NCBI RefSeq assembly: GCF_002975275.1
Contig: NZ_PCOQ01000010.1
Span: 124,001-188,000 of the forward strand
DNA from: Achromobacter sp. MYb9
Lineage (GTDB): Bacteria > Pseudomonadota > Gammaproteobacteria > Burkholderiales > Burkholderiaceae_B
Length of the DNA: 64,000 nucleotides
Direction: 5' to 3'
The notes below the pieces were generated by a model. It saw nothing but the letters and a program-made list of their open reading frames with translations. It ran no database searches and had not been told where the DNA came from. The translations under genes were made by a program, and so were the position numbers. Every line of letters begins with the position of its first letter. The first letter of the stretch is position 1. This document shows, in pieces, positions 1 to 8,555 of the stretch.

Positions 1-254
1 TGGTGCTGGAAGATCATGGCCACCTGGCGCCGCAGCGCACGGGTGTCACGGTCGGCCATGGCGTTGATACCCGCCACGGTCATCTCGCCCGCGTCCGCCT
101 GGACCAGGCGGTTCATGCAGCGCAACAGCGTCGACTTGCCCGCGCCGGACTGCCCCAGAATCACCAGGAATTCGCCGGCGTCCGCTTGCAGATCCACGCC
201 GCGCAGCACGTCGTTGGCGCCGTAGCGCTTGGTCAGGCCGCGCAGCGTGATCAT
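1..254 (-). CDS. phnC: Phosphonate ABC transporter ATP-binding protein PhnC (N-terminal part only)
   Basis: This is the first 84 codons of an ABC-transporter ATPase; the rest lies beyond the left edge. The frame gives MITLRGLTKRYG and then a Walker A motif GQSGAGKST at about residues 34-42, followed by LLRCMNRLV, which is typical of PhnC-type ATPases. The protein would energise import of phosphonate or phosphite at the inner membrane. Its ATG overlaps the TGA of phnD in an ATGA arrangement (251-254), so translation is probably coupled to the upstream binding-protein gene. A permease gene (phnE) would be expected outside the window. The ATPase identification is firm; the phosphonate assignment rests mainly on the phnD neighbour. 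Confidence 0.85.
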   Translation of the reverse strand, partial: MITLRGLTKRYGANDVLRGVDLQADAGEFLVILGQSGAGKSTLLRCMNRLVQADAGEMTVAGINAMADRDTRALRRQVAMIFQH

Positions 255-1141
255 TTCATGCTCCGCAGGTCCAGCTTGAGCACCTTGGCGGTGTCGCGCA
301 CCACGTTGTAGGCGGCGTCGGTGGTCGGCTGGAATCCGTTGAGCATGCCTTGGTCGCCCCACGGCACGTCCTTGATGTTGGCAAGCGCGCGCGCCACCTT
401 TTCCTTGACGGCGGGGTCCAGGTCCTTGCGCCAGACCATGGGCGATTCCGGGATGTCGCTGGACGTCCACACGACGCTCAACTCATCCTGGCGCAGCTGG
501 CCCTTCGCGATGGCACTGGCGTAGATGCGGTCGGCGACGGCGGCGGCGTCAACTTTTTTATTGGCCACGGCCAACAGGCTGGCATCATGCGAGCCCGAGA
601 ACACCACGCGCGAGAACAGCTTGGCGGGGTCATAACCGGCTTGCTCAAGCCCGGACTTGGGGAGCAGGTGGCCCGATGCCGAGCTGGGGTCGACAAACGC
701 AAAGGTGTGGCCCTTCAGGCCTTCCACGCTATTGATGCCGCTGTCCTTTCGCACCACGATCAGGCTTTTATAGGCGCTTTTGCCGGACTTCTTGGTCACG
801 GCGACCGAGAACGCCTCGACATCGGCGACGGACGCCGCCAGCACGTACGAGAACGGTCCCAGATACGCAACGTCCAGCTTCTTGGCGCGCAGGGCTTCGA
901 TGATGCCGTTGTAGTCGGTTGCCACGAACGGCTTCACTTTCATGCCGGTCTGTTGCTGCAACTGCTCGATCACCTGTTTGCTGGATTCGATCATCGCCTG
1001 CGAATCCTCGGCGGGGATCAGCCCGATAGTGAGAGTGTCTTGCGCCGCGTGGGCGGCCGTGGCAGTCAAGACGCAAAGGGTGATCGCCGCGGCGGCGGCG
1101 GTGAATGAGCGGCGGGCGGTAAAGCGAAGGGGGGCTTTCAT
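251..1141 (-). CDS. phnD: Phosphonate ABC transporter periplasmic substrate-binding protein PhnD
   Basis: This is a periplasmic binding protein of the PhnD family, delivering phosphonate- or phosphite-type ligands to the PhnCE transporter. A Sec signal peptide ends near TAAHAAQ (about residue 32). The mature part starts LTIGLIPAEDSQ and carries the family-typical stretches YLGPFSYV, FAFVDPSSASGHLLP and VFSGSHDASLLAV. At 296 residues it is of normal family length. I chose the ATG at 1141 because AGGA lies about 7 bases upstream; an in-frame ATG at 1150 has no suitable ribosome-binding site. It overlaps phnC by four bases and is divergent from a LysR regulator. The exact ligand cannot be read from sequence. 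Confidence 0.88.
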   Translation of the reverse strand: MKAPLRFTARRSFTAAAAAITLCVLTATAAHAAQDTLTIGLIPAEDSQAMIESSKQVIEQLQQQTGMKVKPFVATDYNGIIEALRAKKLDVAYLGPFSYVLAASVADVEAFSVAVTKKSGKSAYKSLIVVRKDSGINSVEGLKGHTFAFVDPSSASGHLLPKSGLEQAGYDPAKLFSRVVFSGSHDASLLAVANKKVDAAAVADRIYASAIAKGQLRQDELSVVWTSSDIPESPMVWRKDLDPAVKEKVARALANIKDVPWGDQGMLNGFQPTTDAAYNVVRDTAKVLKLDLRSMK

Positions 1142-1236
1142 GGCAAGCATCCTGGCGTGGTGGAAGGGAATGCCAGGAAGCTTAGGGATGTCACATGTCC
1201 TTCATATTATCGATTTAGCATCCGTTTCATCACTCA

Positions 1237-1249
1237 TCCATAGATGGAA
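1237..1249. promoter_or_regulatory. Candidate LysR-type operator (T-N11-A with dyad)
   Basis: The stretch TCCATAGATGGAA contains the inverted repeat TCCAT-AG-ATGGA and fits the T-N11-A form typical of LysR operators. It ends 5 bases before the LysR start codon in the divergent phnD/lysR intergenic region. A role in autoregulation and in control of phnDC is inferred from position only. Confidence 0.35.
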
Positions 1250-1254
1250 TCTAT

Positions 1255-2136
1255 ATGTCGGTTGCCCGCCTGCGCGCTTTTCTGGCCGTCGCGCGTCACG
1301 GAAGTTTCAGCGCGGGGGCCCGCGCGCTGGGCTTGGCGCAACCTACCTTGACCACGCAGATCCAGGCACTGGAAAAGCAGCATGGCGTGGAACTGTTCCA
1401 TCGCCGTGGACGCGGCGCGCAACTGACGCAGGTCGGGCTGGCGCTGCTGCCGGTGGCCCAGCAATTGGGCGCCTTGGAGTTGGACGCCTTCAACCTGCTG
1501 CATGACGCGGGCAAGCTCAATACCGGCAAACTGCGTATTGGCGCGGTGGGCCCGTTTCATGTCATTGAAATGGTGGACGCCTACCACCGTCTTTACCCGG
1601 GCGTGGACATGTCGATACGAGTGGGCAATTCCGCCGAGGTTCTCGCGGACCTCACGAACTACGTGACCGACATTGCGGTGCTGGCTGGCGCGCGCGACGA
1701 ACCTGGCCTGAGTGCCGAGCATTACGCCAGTCATGCCGTCATCTTGTTTGCGCCCGTGTCCCATCCTCTGGCGCGGTTCGACAGCGTGCCGCTGTCAGCC
1801 CTGCAGGATGCGCCCTTGTTGCAACGGGAAGCCGGATCGACCACACGCGCCGCCCTGGAGGCTGTCCTGGAGCAAGCCAATGTGCGGCCACGCCCCGTCA
1901 TGGAAGTCGGCAGCCGCGAAGCGCTGCGCGAGGCCGTGGCGCGGGGGCTGGGCCTGGGCACGGTGTCGGAGGCCGAGTTCATCCCGGATGCGCGGTTTCG
2001 CCTGATACGCATTCACGGCGACCCGGTACGCACGGAAACCTATCTCTATTGCCTGAAAGAACGCCGGGATAGCCGCTTGCTTTCGTCTTTTTTTGACCAG
2101 GCCCTGGCTCTGCGGGACGCACCGCACCCACGATGA
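1255..2136 (+). CDS. LysR-family transcriptional regulator, likely controlling phnDC
   Basis: This is a 293-residue LysR-type regulator. Residues 1-60 form the winged helix-turn-helix (LRAFLAVARHGSFS, ALGLAQPTLTTQIQALEKQHGVELF). The remainder is the periplasmic-binding-like effector domain, with the conserved turn GSREALREAVARGLGLG near 220. It is transcribed away from phnD with about 110 bases between them, the standard layout for a LysR gene and its target. A role as activator of phosphonate uptake in response to a small ligand is inferred from that layout. Its end lies 24 bases from the convergent esterase gene, where only a short AAGGG-CCG-CCCTT hairpin without a T tract is visible. Confidence 0.85.
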   Translation: MSVARLRAFLAVARHGSFSAGARALGLAQPTLTTQIQALEKQHGVELFHRRGRGAQLTQVGLALLPVAQQLGALELDAFNLLHDAGKLNTGKLRIGAVGPFHVIEMVDAYHRLYPGVDMSIRVGNSAEVLADLTNYVTDIAVLAGARDEPGLSAEHYASHAVILFAPVSHPLARFDSVPLSALQDAPLLQREAGSTTRAALEAVLEQANVRPRPVMEVGSREALREAVARGLGLGTVSEAEFIPDARFRLIRIHGDPVRTETYLYCLKERRDSRLLSSFFDQALALRDAPHPR

Positions 2137-2159
2137 AGGGCCGCCCTTTACGTGATGGA

Positions 2160-3086
2160 TCAGCGCGCCGGCAGCAGATATTTCATCGCCTGCATGAAGC
2201 CTCGTGGTGCGACGGTAAGATGATCCTCGTCGTTCAAGACCACTGACTTCAGTTTCAAGCTTGGGTACTTCCTGCTTTGCAGCGCCGCTTCCAACGCCCG
2301 GTTGTCGGCAACCATGTCCACCGTCTGGTTATAGCGTCGATCACCCTTGCGCAAGGCTTCATAGGCGCCGACATAAAGATAGACGTTCGCACTCAGATCC
2401 TGATGTTGCTTGGCATAGCTCGCTTCGAGCTTCAAGGCATGTCGCTTGTCGTACCAGAGAGACGGACTGCCCAGGATATAGCTGCTGAACAGGCCAGGTT
2501 CGGTGAAAAGGATTTGCGCCCCAAGCAATGCGCCGTAGGAGTGCCCCAGAAATATTGTTTTGGCAGGGGCCGTCCGGTAGTGAGCGTTGATGAAGGGCTT
2601 TACCTGATCGCGCAGATACTTTTGATAGGCCTGCGCCTGACCATGGATGGCATTGGGTGGTGCAGTACTTGGGCCGTTCGGTGTCGGCGTGTAATCACGC
2701 TGGCGGCTGATCCCGCCATTCTCGCCTTTTCCATAGGACAGGCCGACCAGAATGAACTCTTCGACCTGGGGACCTTCAACATTCAGGCGGCGCGCCAGCT
2801 GGCGGATGATCGGGAAAGCGTAGTCGGCGTCGGTCGCATACAAAACGGGGTAGCGCCGCTGTGGCTGCGTGCCATAGGAGGGCGGCAATGCGACGAAGAC
2901 CTGGTAGCCGCGTTTGGAAATGGGATCGGGCACGTCCCATACCTCGCTATCGGGTATCTCGTAGGGGTGTCCGTTTCCAGACTGCATCCTTGGCGGCGTT
3001 GGGGCCTGAGCGTACGTCGCAGCGCTAAAAGCGCCGAAGCTGATAATAAGGGCGACCAACAGGGCATTTGGAAAACGTCGATGCAT
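2160..3086 (-). CDS. Secreted alpha/beta-hydrolase, putative esterase (PF00756-like)
   Basis: This is a predicted exported serine esterase of 308 residues. The signal peptide covers MHRRFPNALLVALIISFGAF to about AATYAQA. The mature protein contains YPVLYATDADYAFPIIRQLARRL, then the nucleophile elbow GHSYG (catalytic Ser), and a late DEDH that may carry the catalytic His. The layout resembles siderophore esterases of the IroE/BesA type and carbohydrate-ester esterases, but no siderophore genes are nearby, so the substrate is unknown. The frame stays open upstream to 3935, but that stretch is antisense to the YihY gene and lacks protein character, so the ATG before the signal peptide is preferred. 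Transcription converges with the LysR gene. Confidence 0.8.
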   Translation of the reverse strand: MHRRFPNALLVALIISFGAFSAATYAQAPTPPRMQSGNGHPYEIPDSEVWDVPDPISKRGYQVFVALPPSYGTQPQRRYPVLYATDADYAFPIIRQLARRLNVEGPQVEEFILVGLSYGKGENGGISRQRDYTPTPNGPSTAPPNAIHGQAQAYQKYLRDQVKPFINAHYRTAPAKTIFLGHSYGALLGAQILFTEPGLFSSYILGSPSLWYDKRHALKLEASYAKQHQDLSANVYLYVGAYEALRKGDRRYNQTVDMVADNRALEAALQSRKYPSLKLKSVVLNDEDHLTVAPRGFMQAMKYLLPAR

Positions 3087-3232
3087 GCGGATTCTTTGGA
3101 TATACGCCCCGCCTTCAGCACATGGGAATGACGCAGCCCATGATGAGTGGCGTGTTTGCGCAGCAGTAGGGCCGCATATCCTAGCTGATTCGATCTTCGC
3201 GCGCCCGCCGACCCGCCTGCGAACTTGAATCT

Positions 3233-4087
3233 TTAATTGCGTTCTCGGCGGGATCCATGCGCTTCGGCATAAACGCGGGTAAATTCTGCGCCCAGCAGAA
3301 ACACCTGGGCCGCGTAATAAACCCAGATCAGCACGATCACCAGCGACCCCGCCGCCGCGTACGACGAGGCGACGGACGCCTTGGCCATGTACAGGCCGAT
3401 CAAGAATTTCCCGATTTCGAACATAACGGCGGTGACGAACGCCCCGGTCCAAACGTCTCGCCACGCGACTGAGACTTGGGGCATAAATCGGTAGATCATC
3501 CCAAAAAGCAGGGTGAGTATGCCCAGGGTAATTGCCTCGTTGACCAGTTGCAGAAGTATCCCCCAGCCCGGGATGCCACCGCCCAGCCAACTGCCCAATG
3601 CGGCCAGCACCGTGCTGACGACAAGCGAGACGAGCAATAAAAACGCCAATGTCAAAATCAGGCCAAAGGAAAGCAGGCGCGCGCGGATCAGGGCCCAAAT
3701 GCCAGACTGCTTCTTGGCGTTCACCTTCCAGATGCGGTCCAGCGCGCTTTGTAGTTCCGAAAATACTGTCGTCGCCCCGACCATCAGCACCACGACGCTG
3801 ATGACCGTGGCTGCGATGCCCTGCGCGGGTTCTTGCGCACCCAATACGACACTTTCCACCGCTTTGCCACCCTCTGCGCCGACCAAGGCGCTGACTTGCT
3901 CCAACAACTGCCCCTGCGCGGCTTCGTGGCCCCAAAAGAACCCCGCGATACCGATCACGATAATAAGAAGTGGCGCCAGCGAGAAAACCGTGTAGAACGC
4001 GATGGCGGCGCCCATGCTGGGTGCATAGTCGTCCAGCCAGTTCGTCACCGTTTGCTTAACTAACGCATAGAAGCCTTTGATAGCCAT
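3233..4087 (-). CDS. YihY/BrkB-family inner-membrane protein
   Basis: This is a 284-residue polytopic membrane protein of the YihY (virulence factor BrkB) family. The sequence shows the family pattern DDYAPSMGAAIAFYTVFSLAPLLIIVIGIAG near the N-terminus, then about five further hydrophobic segments, including AATVISVVVLMVGATTVFSELQ and SFGLILTLAFLLLVSLVVS, and ends with the conserved LIWVYYAAQVFLLGAEFTRVYA. I chose the ATG at 4087 (MAIKGFYALV); an upstream in-frame ATG at 4144 would add a polar stretch unlike the family. The family is widespread and its biochemical role is not settled. It stands alone on the minus strand, with 146-178 bases of non-coding sequence on either side. Confidence 0.88.
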   Translation of the reverse strand: MAIKGFYALVKQTVTNWLDDYAPSMGAAIAFYTVFSLAPLLIIVIGIAGFFWGHEAAQGQLLEQVSALVGAEGGKAVESVVLGAQEPAQGIAATVISVVVLMVGATTVFSELQSALDRIWKVNAKKQSGIWALIRARLLSFGLILTLAFLLLVSLVVSTVLAALGSWLGGGIPGWGILLQLVNEAITLGILTLLFGMIYRFMPQVSVAWRDVWTGAFVTAVMFEIGKFLIGLYMAKASVASSYAAAGSLVIVLIWVYYAAQVFLLGAEFTRVYAEAHGSRRERN

Positions 4088-4265
4088 TTCCACACTCTCA
4101 GAGCATGCAGAGATGTAGCAAGTGGCGTGCCACCCCTGTATCAAGCGCCGCCTGGCGGGAATGCCAGCGCATCTGTGGTGTCAGTCTGACACCATTGTTC
4201 CATTCATCGCGTTAAAGAAGAACGCCGCGAGAATCACCCGCAGCGTTCTTCACAACTGGAGCAAT

Positions 4266-4865
4266 TCACGGGGCCAGCTTCGATATCTTTGTGCCCTCCA
4301 GCGACACACCCGCCATGAGGCCTCCGTTGTTCATCACAAAGCCGACGATTGGCTTCTGCGCCGTGTCCGTGTCAATGCGCCCATTCGCGCCGACATTGAC
4401 GACGGCAACGGTGGCGTCCGCGCCGACCGTCCAGCCGCTACTTTTACGGAACTTGCTCAGCGATTCGTCTGTCATGAACAGCAAAACCATTGCTTTCGAC
4501 TGTGCACCGGCCTGGAAGCCGATGGAGCCTGCCGTGGTGCTGTAATAGCCGGCCTCCGTGCCACCCACACGCAGAACGCCGTTGCCGTGCTCGGCGCCGA
4601 CAATGAAGCTGCCGCTGAGCACATCGGGAAAGACGAGCACGCCTCTGGCGCGTGCCACCAGCTCCTTGGACTGGGGAGACGCTTGATAAAGCCTGCTAAG
4701 TGTTGCGTCGGCAGCGCTATTCAGCGATTGGCGCGTTTCGGAAGTGGTCGATGTGGAAGATTTGGAAGCGGTAGTGGTCGTGCAGCCCGAAAATTGCAAG
4801 ACTGCGGCACAGCTCAGCGCGGTTGCGATACTGACACGACGCAAGAAAGGCACAGTACTAAACAT
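4266..4865 (-). CDS. SYLF/YSC84-domain lipoprotein
   Basis: This is a 199-residue predicted lipoprotein. The signal peptide ends in a lipobox-like FSGC with the lipidated Cys at residue 28, followed by a Thr/Ser-rich linker (about 29-45). The rest is a SYLF-type domain, with ARGVLVFPDVLSGSFIVGAE, GYYSTTAGSIGFQAGAQSKA and SSGWTVGADATVAVVN, matching the small bacterial 'BPSL1445-like' lipoproteins. Eukaryotic SYLF domains bind lipids; the bacterial role is not well defined. It lies 106 bases beyond the FGE gene on the same strand, so co-transcription with the sulfatase cassette is possible, but it is not a known partner. Confidence 0.85.
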   Translation of the reverse strand: MFSTVPFLRRVSIATALSCAAVLQFSGCTTTTASKSSTSTTSETRQSLNSAADATLSRLYQASPQSKELVARARGVLVFPDVLSGSFIVGAEHGNGVLRVGGTEAGYYSTTAGSIGFQAGAQSKAMVLLFMTDESLSKFRKSSGWTVGADATVAVVNVGANGRIDTDTAQKPIVGFVMNNGGLMAGVSLEGTKISKLAP

Positions 4866-4971
4866 GGAATTCTCCTATTTGTTGTCTTCTGCAATGACTT
4901 AAACGACCATTGCCCTCCCCATATAAGGCAAACGTTGGTAAACATGGCGCCGACTCGGCCGCGAGATGGAT

Positions 4972-6135
4972 TCATCGGCTAGCGACGCCATTCCTGGTTT
5001 GCCGGGCAAGCTTCCACTGCTCTGGTGCCATCACCGTGCGAAAGCCCAGATGAGACATGGCGTTCATGGGGTCGTTACCCCGGCGGGCACTGGTGCGATA
5101 ACTGATGCAGTAGGTGTCACTGCACAGGAATGACCCCCCACGCGTTACGCGCTTAGGTGCGCCGCCGGGTACCTGGCCGTCGTCGGGATCGAAGCTGTCG
5201 GCTGGCCCCGCCGGATCTGCCGCAGGCCGGCGGTACTGTTCCTGTATCTTGAAGGCGTCGGCGCGATACCAGTCGGATGTCCACTGCCAGACGTTGCCCG
5301 CCATGTCGTACAGCCCGTAGCCGTTGGGCGAGAAGCTGCCCACCGGCATGGTGCCGATCTGCACCATTTCGTCCTTGACGACCGGGAAGGGCTGGTTTTG
5401 CCGGGCATCCCAGATGTTGGCCATCGTCTTGCCCTGCGGCAACAATTCCTCGCCCCAGGCATAGGTGGCTTGCTCGAGGCCGCCGCGCGCCGCCATTTCC
5501 CATTCCGCTTCGGTGGGCAGGCGTTTGCCGGCCCATTTCGCGTAGGCCTTCGCGTCCTCATACGAGACCTGCACGACGGGATGGTCGTCCTTGCCGGTGA
5601 GCGAGCTGTCCGGCCCTTGCGGATGCCGCCAGCTTGCACCCGCCACATAGCGCCACCAGCGTGAGTAATCGCGCAGCGACACCTCGGACTCCGTGCCGAC
5701 GAACACCATCGCGCCCGGCACCAGCAGGCTGTCGTCAGGGCGCGGCGTGCCGGGCGGCAACTGCACCTTCAGATCTTCCCATTTCGGCTTTTGCTCGGCC
5801 GTCGTGACGTAGCCCGTGGCTTCAACGAAGCGGCGGAACTGCGCGTTCGTCACATCGTTCACGTCCATCCAGAAGCCGCTGACGGATACTTTGTGCGCTG
5901 GCATTTCATTGGGTTGCGCAAGCTTGTGGCTGCTGCCCATCAGGAATTCGCGCGCCGGTACCCAGGCCATGCCCGCGGGTCCGTTCTTGCCGTCGCCCAG
6001 CACCACCTTTACCGGCTGCGGCTGCCCGTCGTCGCTCAGAAGCACGTAGGTGGTGCCTGCGGCGACTCCGAGCGCGATCCCGACCAGCACCAATGCGGTG
6101 GCCAGACGTGACTTACGTTGTCCATGTTTTGCCAT
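4972..6135 (-). CDS. Formylglycine-generating enzyme family protein (FGE 1), N-terminally membrane-anchored
   Basis: FGEs oxidise the Cys of a sulfatase CxPxR motif to formylglycine, the catalytic residue. This 387-residue protein has the whole FGE-sulfatase domain: MAWVPAREFLMGSS, HKVSVSGFWMDVNDVTNAQF, RLPTEAEWEMAARGG, GLYDMAGNVWQWTSDW and VTRGGSFLCSDTYC. The copper-binding Cys pair (C-x4-C) is present at residues 338 and 343. Residues 1-34 form a positively charged start plus one hydrophobic helix (LATALVLVGIALGVAAG), so the domain should sit on the periplasmic side, unlike typical soluble FGEs. The gene follows the sulfatase gene by 124 bases on the same strand, which marks that enzyme as the likely substrate. 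The ATG at 6135 has a GGTGA nearby. Confidence 0.88.
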   Translation of the reverse strand: MAKHGQRKSRLATALVLVGIALGVAAGTTYVLLSDDGQPQPVKVVLGDGKNGPAGMAWVPAREFLMGSSHKLAQPNEMPAHKVSVSGFWMDVNDVTNAQFRRFVEATGYVTTAEQKPKWEDLKVQLPPGTPRPDDSLLVPGAMVFVGTESEVSLRDYSRWWRYVAGASWRHPQGPDSSLTGKDDHPVVQVSYEDAKAYAKWAGKRLPTEAEWEMAARGGLEQATYAWGEELLPQGKTMANIWDARQNQPFPVVKDEMVQIGTMPVGSFSPNGYGLYDMAGNVWQWTSDWYRADAFKIQEQYRRPAADPAGPADSFDPDDGQVPGGAPKRVTRGGSFLCSDTYCISYRTSARRGNDPMNAMSHLGFRTVMAPEQWKLARQTRNGVASR

Positions 6136-6259
6136 CGCGGTCACCGATATCAAACAGAAAAAAAAGATCTGACAGACTGGCGTTTGGCAGAGCTGGCTGC
6201 TTGCGTGGAAGGATCGGATGGCCTGCGGCCGACCCGGTCCACGCAATGAAAACGCCGCC

Positions 6260-7921
6260 CTAGTTCCCCGAAGGCATTGGCAGAGCGAAGCCTTCCTTGG
6301 CCAAGCCGTCCCGTATGTGCTGGAAGCGTTCGTACTGCGACAAGGTGATCGGCCCGTCATAGACCTCGCTTTGCGCCTTGCGAGGGGGGTACTTCACATA
6401 CGTCTTCATGAGGTCGGCGGCGGCTGCGTTCATCGACACTATCGTCCAGGTTCGTTCCGTGACGTTGCTCATGAAGATGTCGTAGCGCTCCTGTGGGTCC
6501 GCCCACAAGTCAAAGACCTGCGGAACGGCCGCGACATAGGACTCCGCACCCTTCCAGCCCAGGTTGGTGTCGACGGCCAGTCCGCCCGTCTTCACGCCGT
6601 TGTCGCCCCTCAGATTGAACACGGCCTTGTAATTGCCCACGCGAATGGCCCCCGGCGACAACTCGTTTTCCGTGAAATAGAACCACGACTTGCGTTCAGA
6701 TTTGCCAGTGCCGAACAGCACCGGCGACATGTCGTAGCTATCGAACACAATGGGTTTGTCCGCGCGATCATTAACGGGCAGTTTGATGCCCGCCATTGAT
6801 GCGAAGGTCGCCATCAGGTCAAGCCCACCCAAGATGTTGTGGTCCGTCGAGGCGGGCGCAATCTTGCCCGGCATCCAAGCGATGGCGGGAACGCGATTGC
6901 CGCCTTCTCGAACCGTGCCCTTGGTGCCGCGGAAGGGGGTGTAGCCCGCATCGGGGTAGACGTCCTGCCAAGCGCCATTGTCCGTCGTGTAGAAGACCAG
7001 CGTGTTCTTGTCCAGCCCTAACTCCCGAACCTTATCCATGATCCGCCCAATTCTCGCATCCAGCTCTACGACCGAATCTGCATACTTGCTCTTGGACATC
7101 GACTTACCCTTGTAATCAGGGTCCGGCATATTTGGCTGGTGGACCTTCATGAAGTTAATGTTCATGAAGAACGGCTGCTCGGATTTAGCGTTGCGGTCCA
7201 GGTACTCGAGCGAGGCCTTTTCGACGTAGCGGTCGAAGAAGGGGATACCGACCACGCCTTCCTTGCCGTTCACGACGGGCGTATCGACGTACTGACCATT
7301 GATCTTGAATTCCTCTCGCGCGGTTTCGCCCGCGTTACCCGACAGGGCACCGCGTGTCACCTTCTGGAACATCGCGCGCAGTTCAGGATCCATATCCGGG
7401 AACCAGGTTGGATCCGCATAGGTATAGGCGTTGAGATGGTACAAGCCGGCGTATTTCATCTCGTCGTAGCCTTGGGCATTTGGCAGCGAGTAGTCCGCTT
7501 CGCCCAGGTGCCATTTTCCGCTGAAAAAGGTCTTGTAGCCGCCCGTTTTCAGGACTGACGCCAACGTCCATTCTTCCTTGGGCAAGCCACCGCCTTGTCC
7601 TTGGAACGCCACCGTCGTCATGCCGCTGCGATTGGGGATGCGGCCGGTTTGCATGGCAGCCCGCCCTGGCGTGCAGCTGGGTTGGGCATAGAACGAGAAG
7701 AAGGTCATCCCCTCTTTGGCAAGCCGGTCGATATTGGGAGTGGGCATTCCGCGCCCCACACCGCCGCCGTAGGGGCCGAGGTCTCCGTATCCTGTGTCGT
7801 CCGACACGATCAGAATGATGTTTGGCTTGCGCGGTTCCTGCGCTATCGAGGCAGTAGAGAAAACCGCGGCGGCGACAAAAAGGGCCGCTGCGCCCGACGA
7901 AAATATTCGTTTGGTCGTCAT
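6260..7921 (-). CDS. Exported arylsulfatase-type sulfatase 1 (formylglycine-dependent)
   Basis: This is a 553-residue type I sulfatase that would cleave sulfate esters. A Sec signal peptide ends near STASIAQ (about residue 27). NIILIVSDDTGYGD supplies the metal-binding Asp pair (41-42), and SCTPGRAAMQTGR carries the Cys83 to be converted to formylglycine (C-x-P-x-R). Further family marks are GKWHLGE and VFYTTDNGAW. The start at ATG 7921 is supported by GGAG 8 bases upstream. It is the first gene of a cassette with FGE 1 downstream. Divergently, across 634 bases, lie an outer-membrane protein and a DUF1254 protein. The natural substrate (aryl, lipid or glycan sulfate) cannot be told from sequence. 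Confidence 0.9.
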   Translation of the reverse strand: MTTKRIFSSGAAALFVAAAVFSTASIAQEPRKPNIILIVSDDTGYGDLGPYGGGVGRGMPTPNIDRLAKEGMTFFSFYAQPSCTPGRAAMQTGRIPNRSGMTTVAFQGQGGGLPKEEWTLASVLKTGGYKTFFSGKWHLGEADYSLPNAQGYDEMKYAGLYHLNAYTYADPTWFPDMDPELRAMFQKVTRGALSGNAGETAREEFKINGQYVDTPVVNGKEGVVGIPFFDRYVEKASLEYLDRNAKSEQPFFMNINFMKVHQPNMPDPDYKGKSMSKSKYADSVVELDARIGRIMDKVRELGLDKNTLVFYTTDNGAWQDVYPDAGYTPFRGTKGTVREGGNRVPAIAWMPGKIAPASTDHNILGGLDLMATFASMAGIKLPVNDRADKPIVFDSYDMSPVLFGTGKSERKSWFYFTENELSPGAIRVGNYKAVFNLRGDNGVKTGGLAVDTNLGWKGAESYVAAVPQVFDLWADPQERYDIFMSNVTERTWTIVSMNAAAADLMKTYVKYPPRKAQSEVYDGPITLSQYERFQHIRDGLAKEGFALPMPSGN

Positions 7922-8555
7922 CTTCAACGCTCCGCTGAAAGATAAATAAATCGACCGCACGAAGCTTTAAACCGCGCGGCGCTCAGGCATACGGGTTCAC
8001 TTTGGCATACGTACTGGAGTTCAAGGGCAAGCATTTTCTCGCCCTTGAGCGGATGTATTTTCACCTTCTTTAAAGAGCTGTCAATCGGTATATACCGCTG
8101 AAGACGCGGACACGGTGAGTCGCCTGAGCAGGCCGGACCGGGATAATCGCACTACCCTTCGGACCATCGGTTGAATTCGATGCTGGCGCAGAAAATTGCC
8201 ATACGTTTTTACCCGCGCATGAGCGAAAAAAAACTGAAGTGATACCGTTAAATTCGAAGTAATCTAACCGCGAGAATTAGCCGCACTGTCCCGGCAGGCG
8301 TCGCCCCAGAACCACTATGTTGGCAGGAAAAAGAAGCGGGCAGGACGCTAATCAGTTTTGGTTGCGCTGTGCCCAACCGTTTCCTATATCCCGTAGCCAG
8401 TGGCTGCTTCGAGCCTCGCTGCCGACGAATACGCCGCCGGTCAATGGTCACAATGAGACGGGTATTGGAGCTCTGAACATTTTCACCGCATACCTGATCG
8501 ATTCCCGAAATCCACCGGTTAGATGACTGGCTCGTGCGCGGGCCGAGGCGGGGCG
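7922..8555. other. Divergent intergenic region, no convincing gene
   Basis: These 634 bases separate sulfatase 1 from the outer-membrane protein gene. Short ORFs at 8248-8451, 8317-8526 and 8448-8657 overlap on opposite strands and have no recognisable protein features. The stretch holds a long inverted repeat at 8021-8048 and AT-rich patches around 8070-8095 and 8220-8265 that could contain promoters for the two divergent units. No RNA gene was recognised. Confidence 0.5.
8021..8048. repeat. 8-bp perfect inverted repeat with 12-base spacer
   Basis: TCAAGGGC at 8021-8028 is repeated in inverse orientation as GCCCTTGA at 8041-8048. No T tract follows on either strand, so it looks more like a dyad operator than a terminator. 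It lies 100 bases upstream of the sulfatase 1 start codon. No regulator can be assigned. Confidence 0.45.

Noticed and set aside
2136-2148. AAGGG-CCG-CCCTT hairpin between convergent genes
   Set aside because: The five-base-pair stem has no T tract on either strand; too weak to call a terminator.
3087-3935. N-terminal extension of the esterase frame
   Set aside because: It is antisense to the YihY gene and has no protein character; a signal peptide begins at the ATG at 3086.
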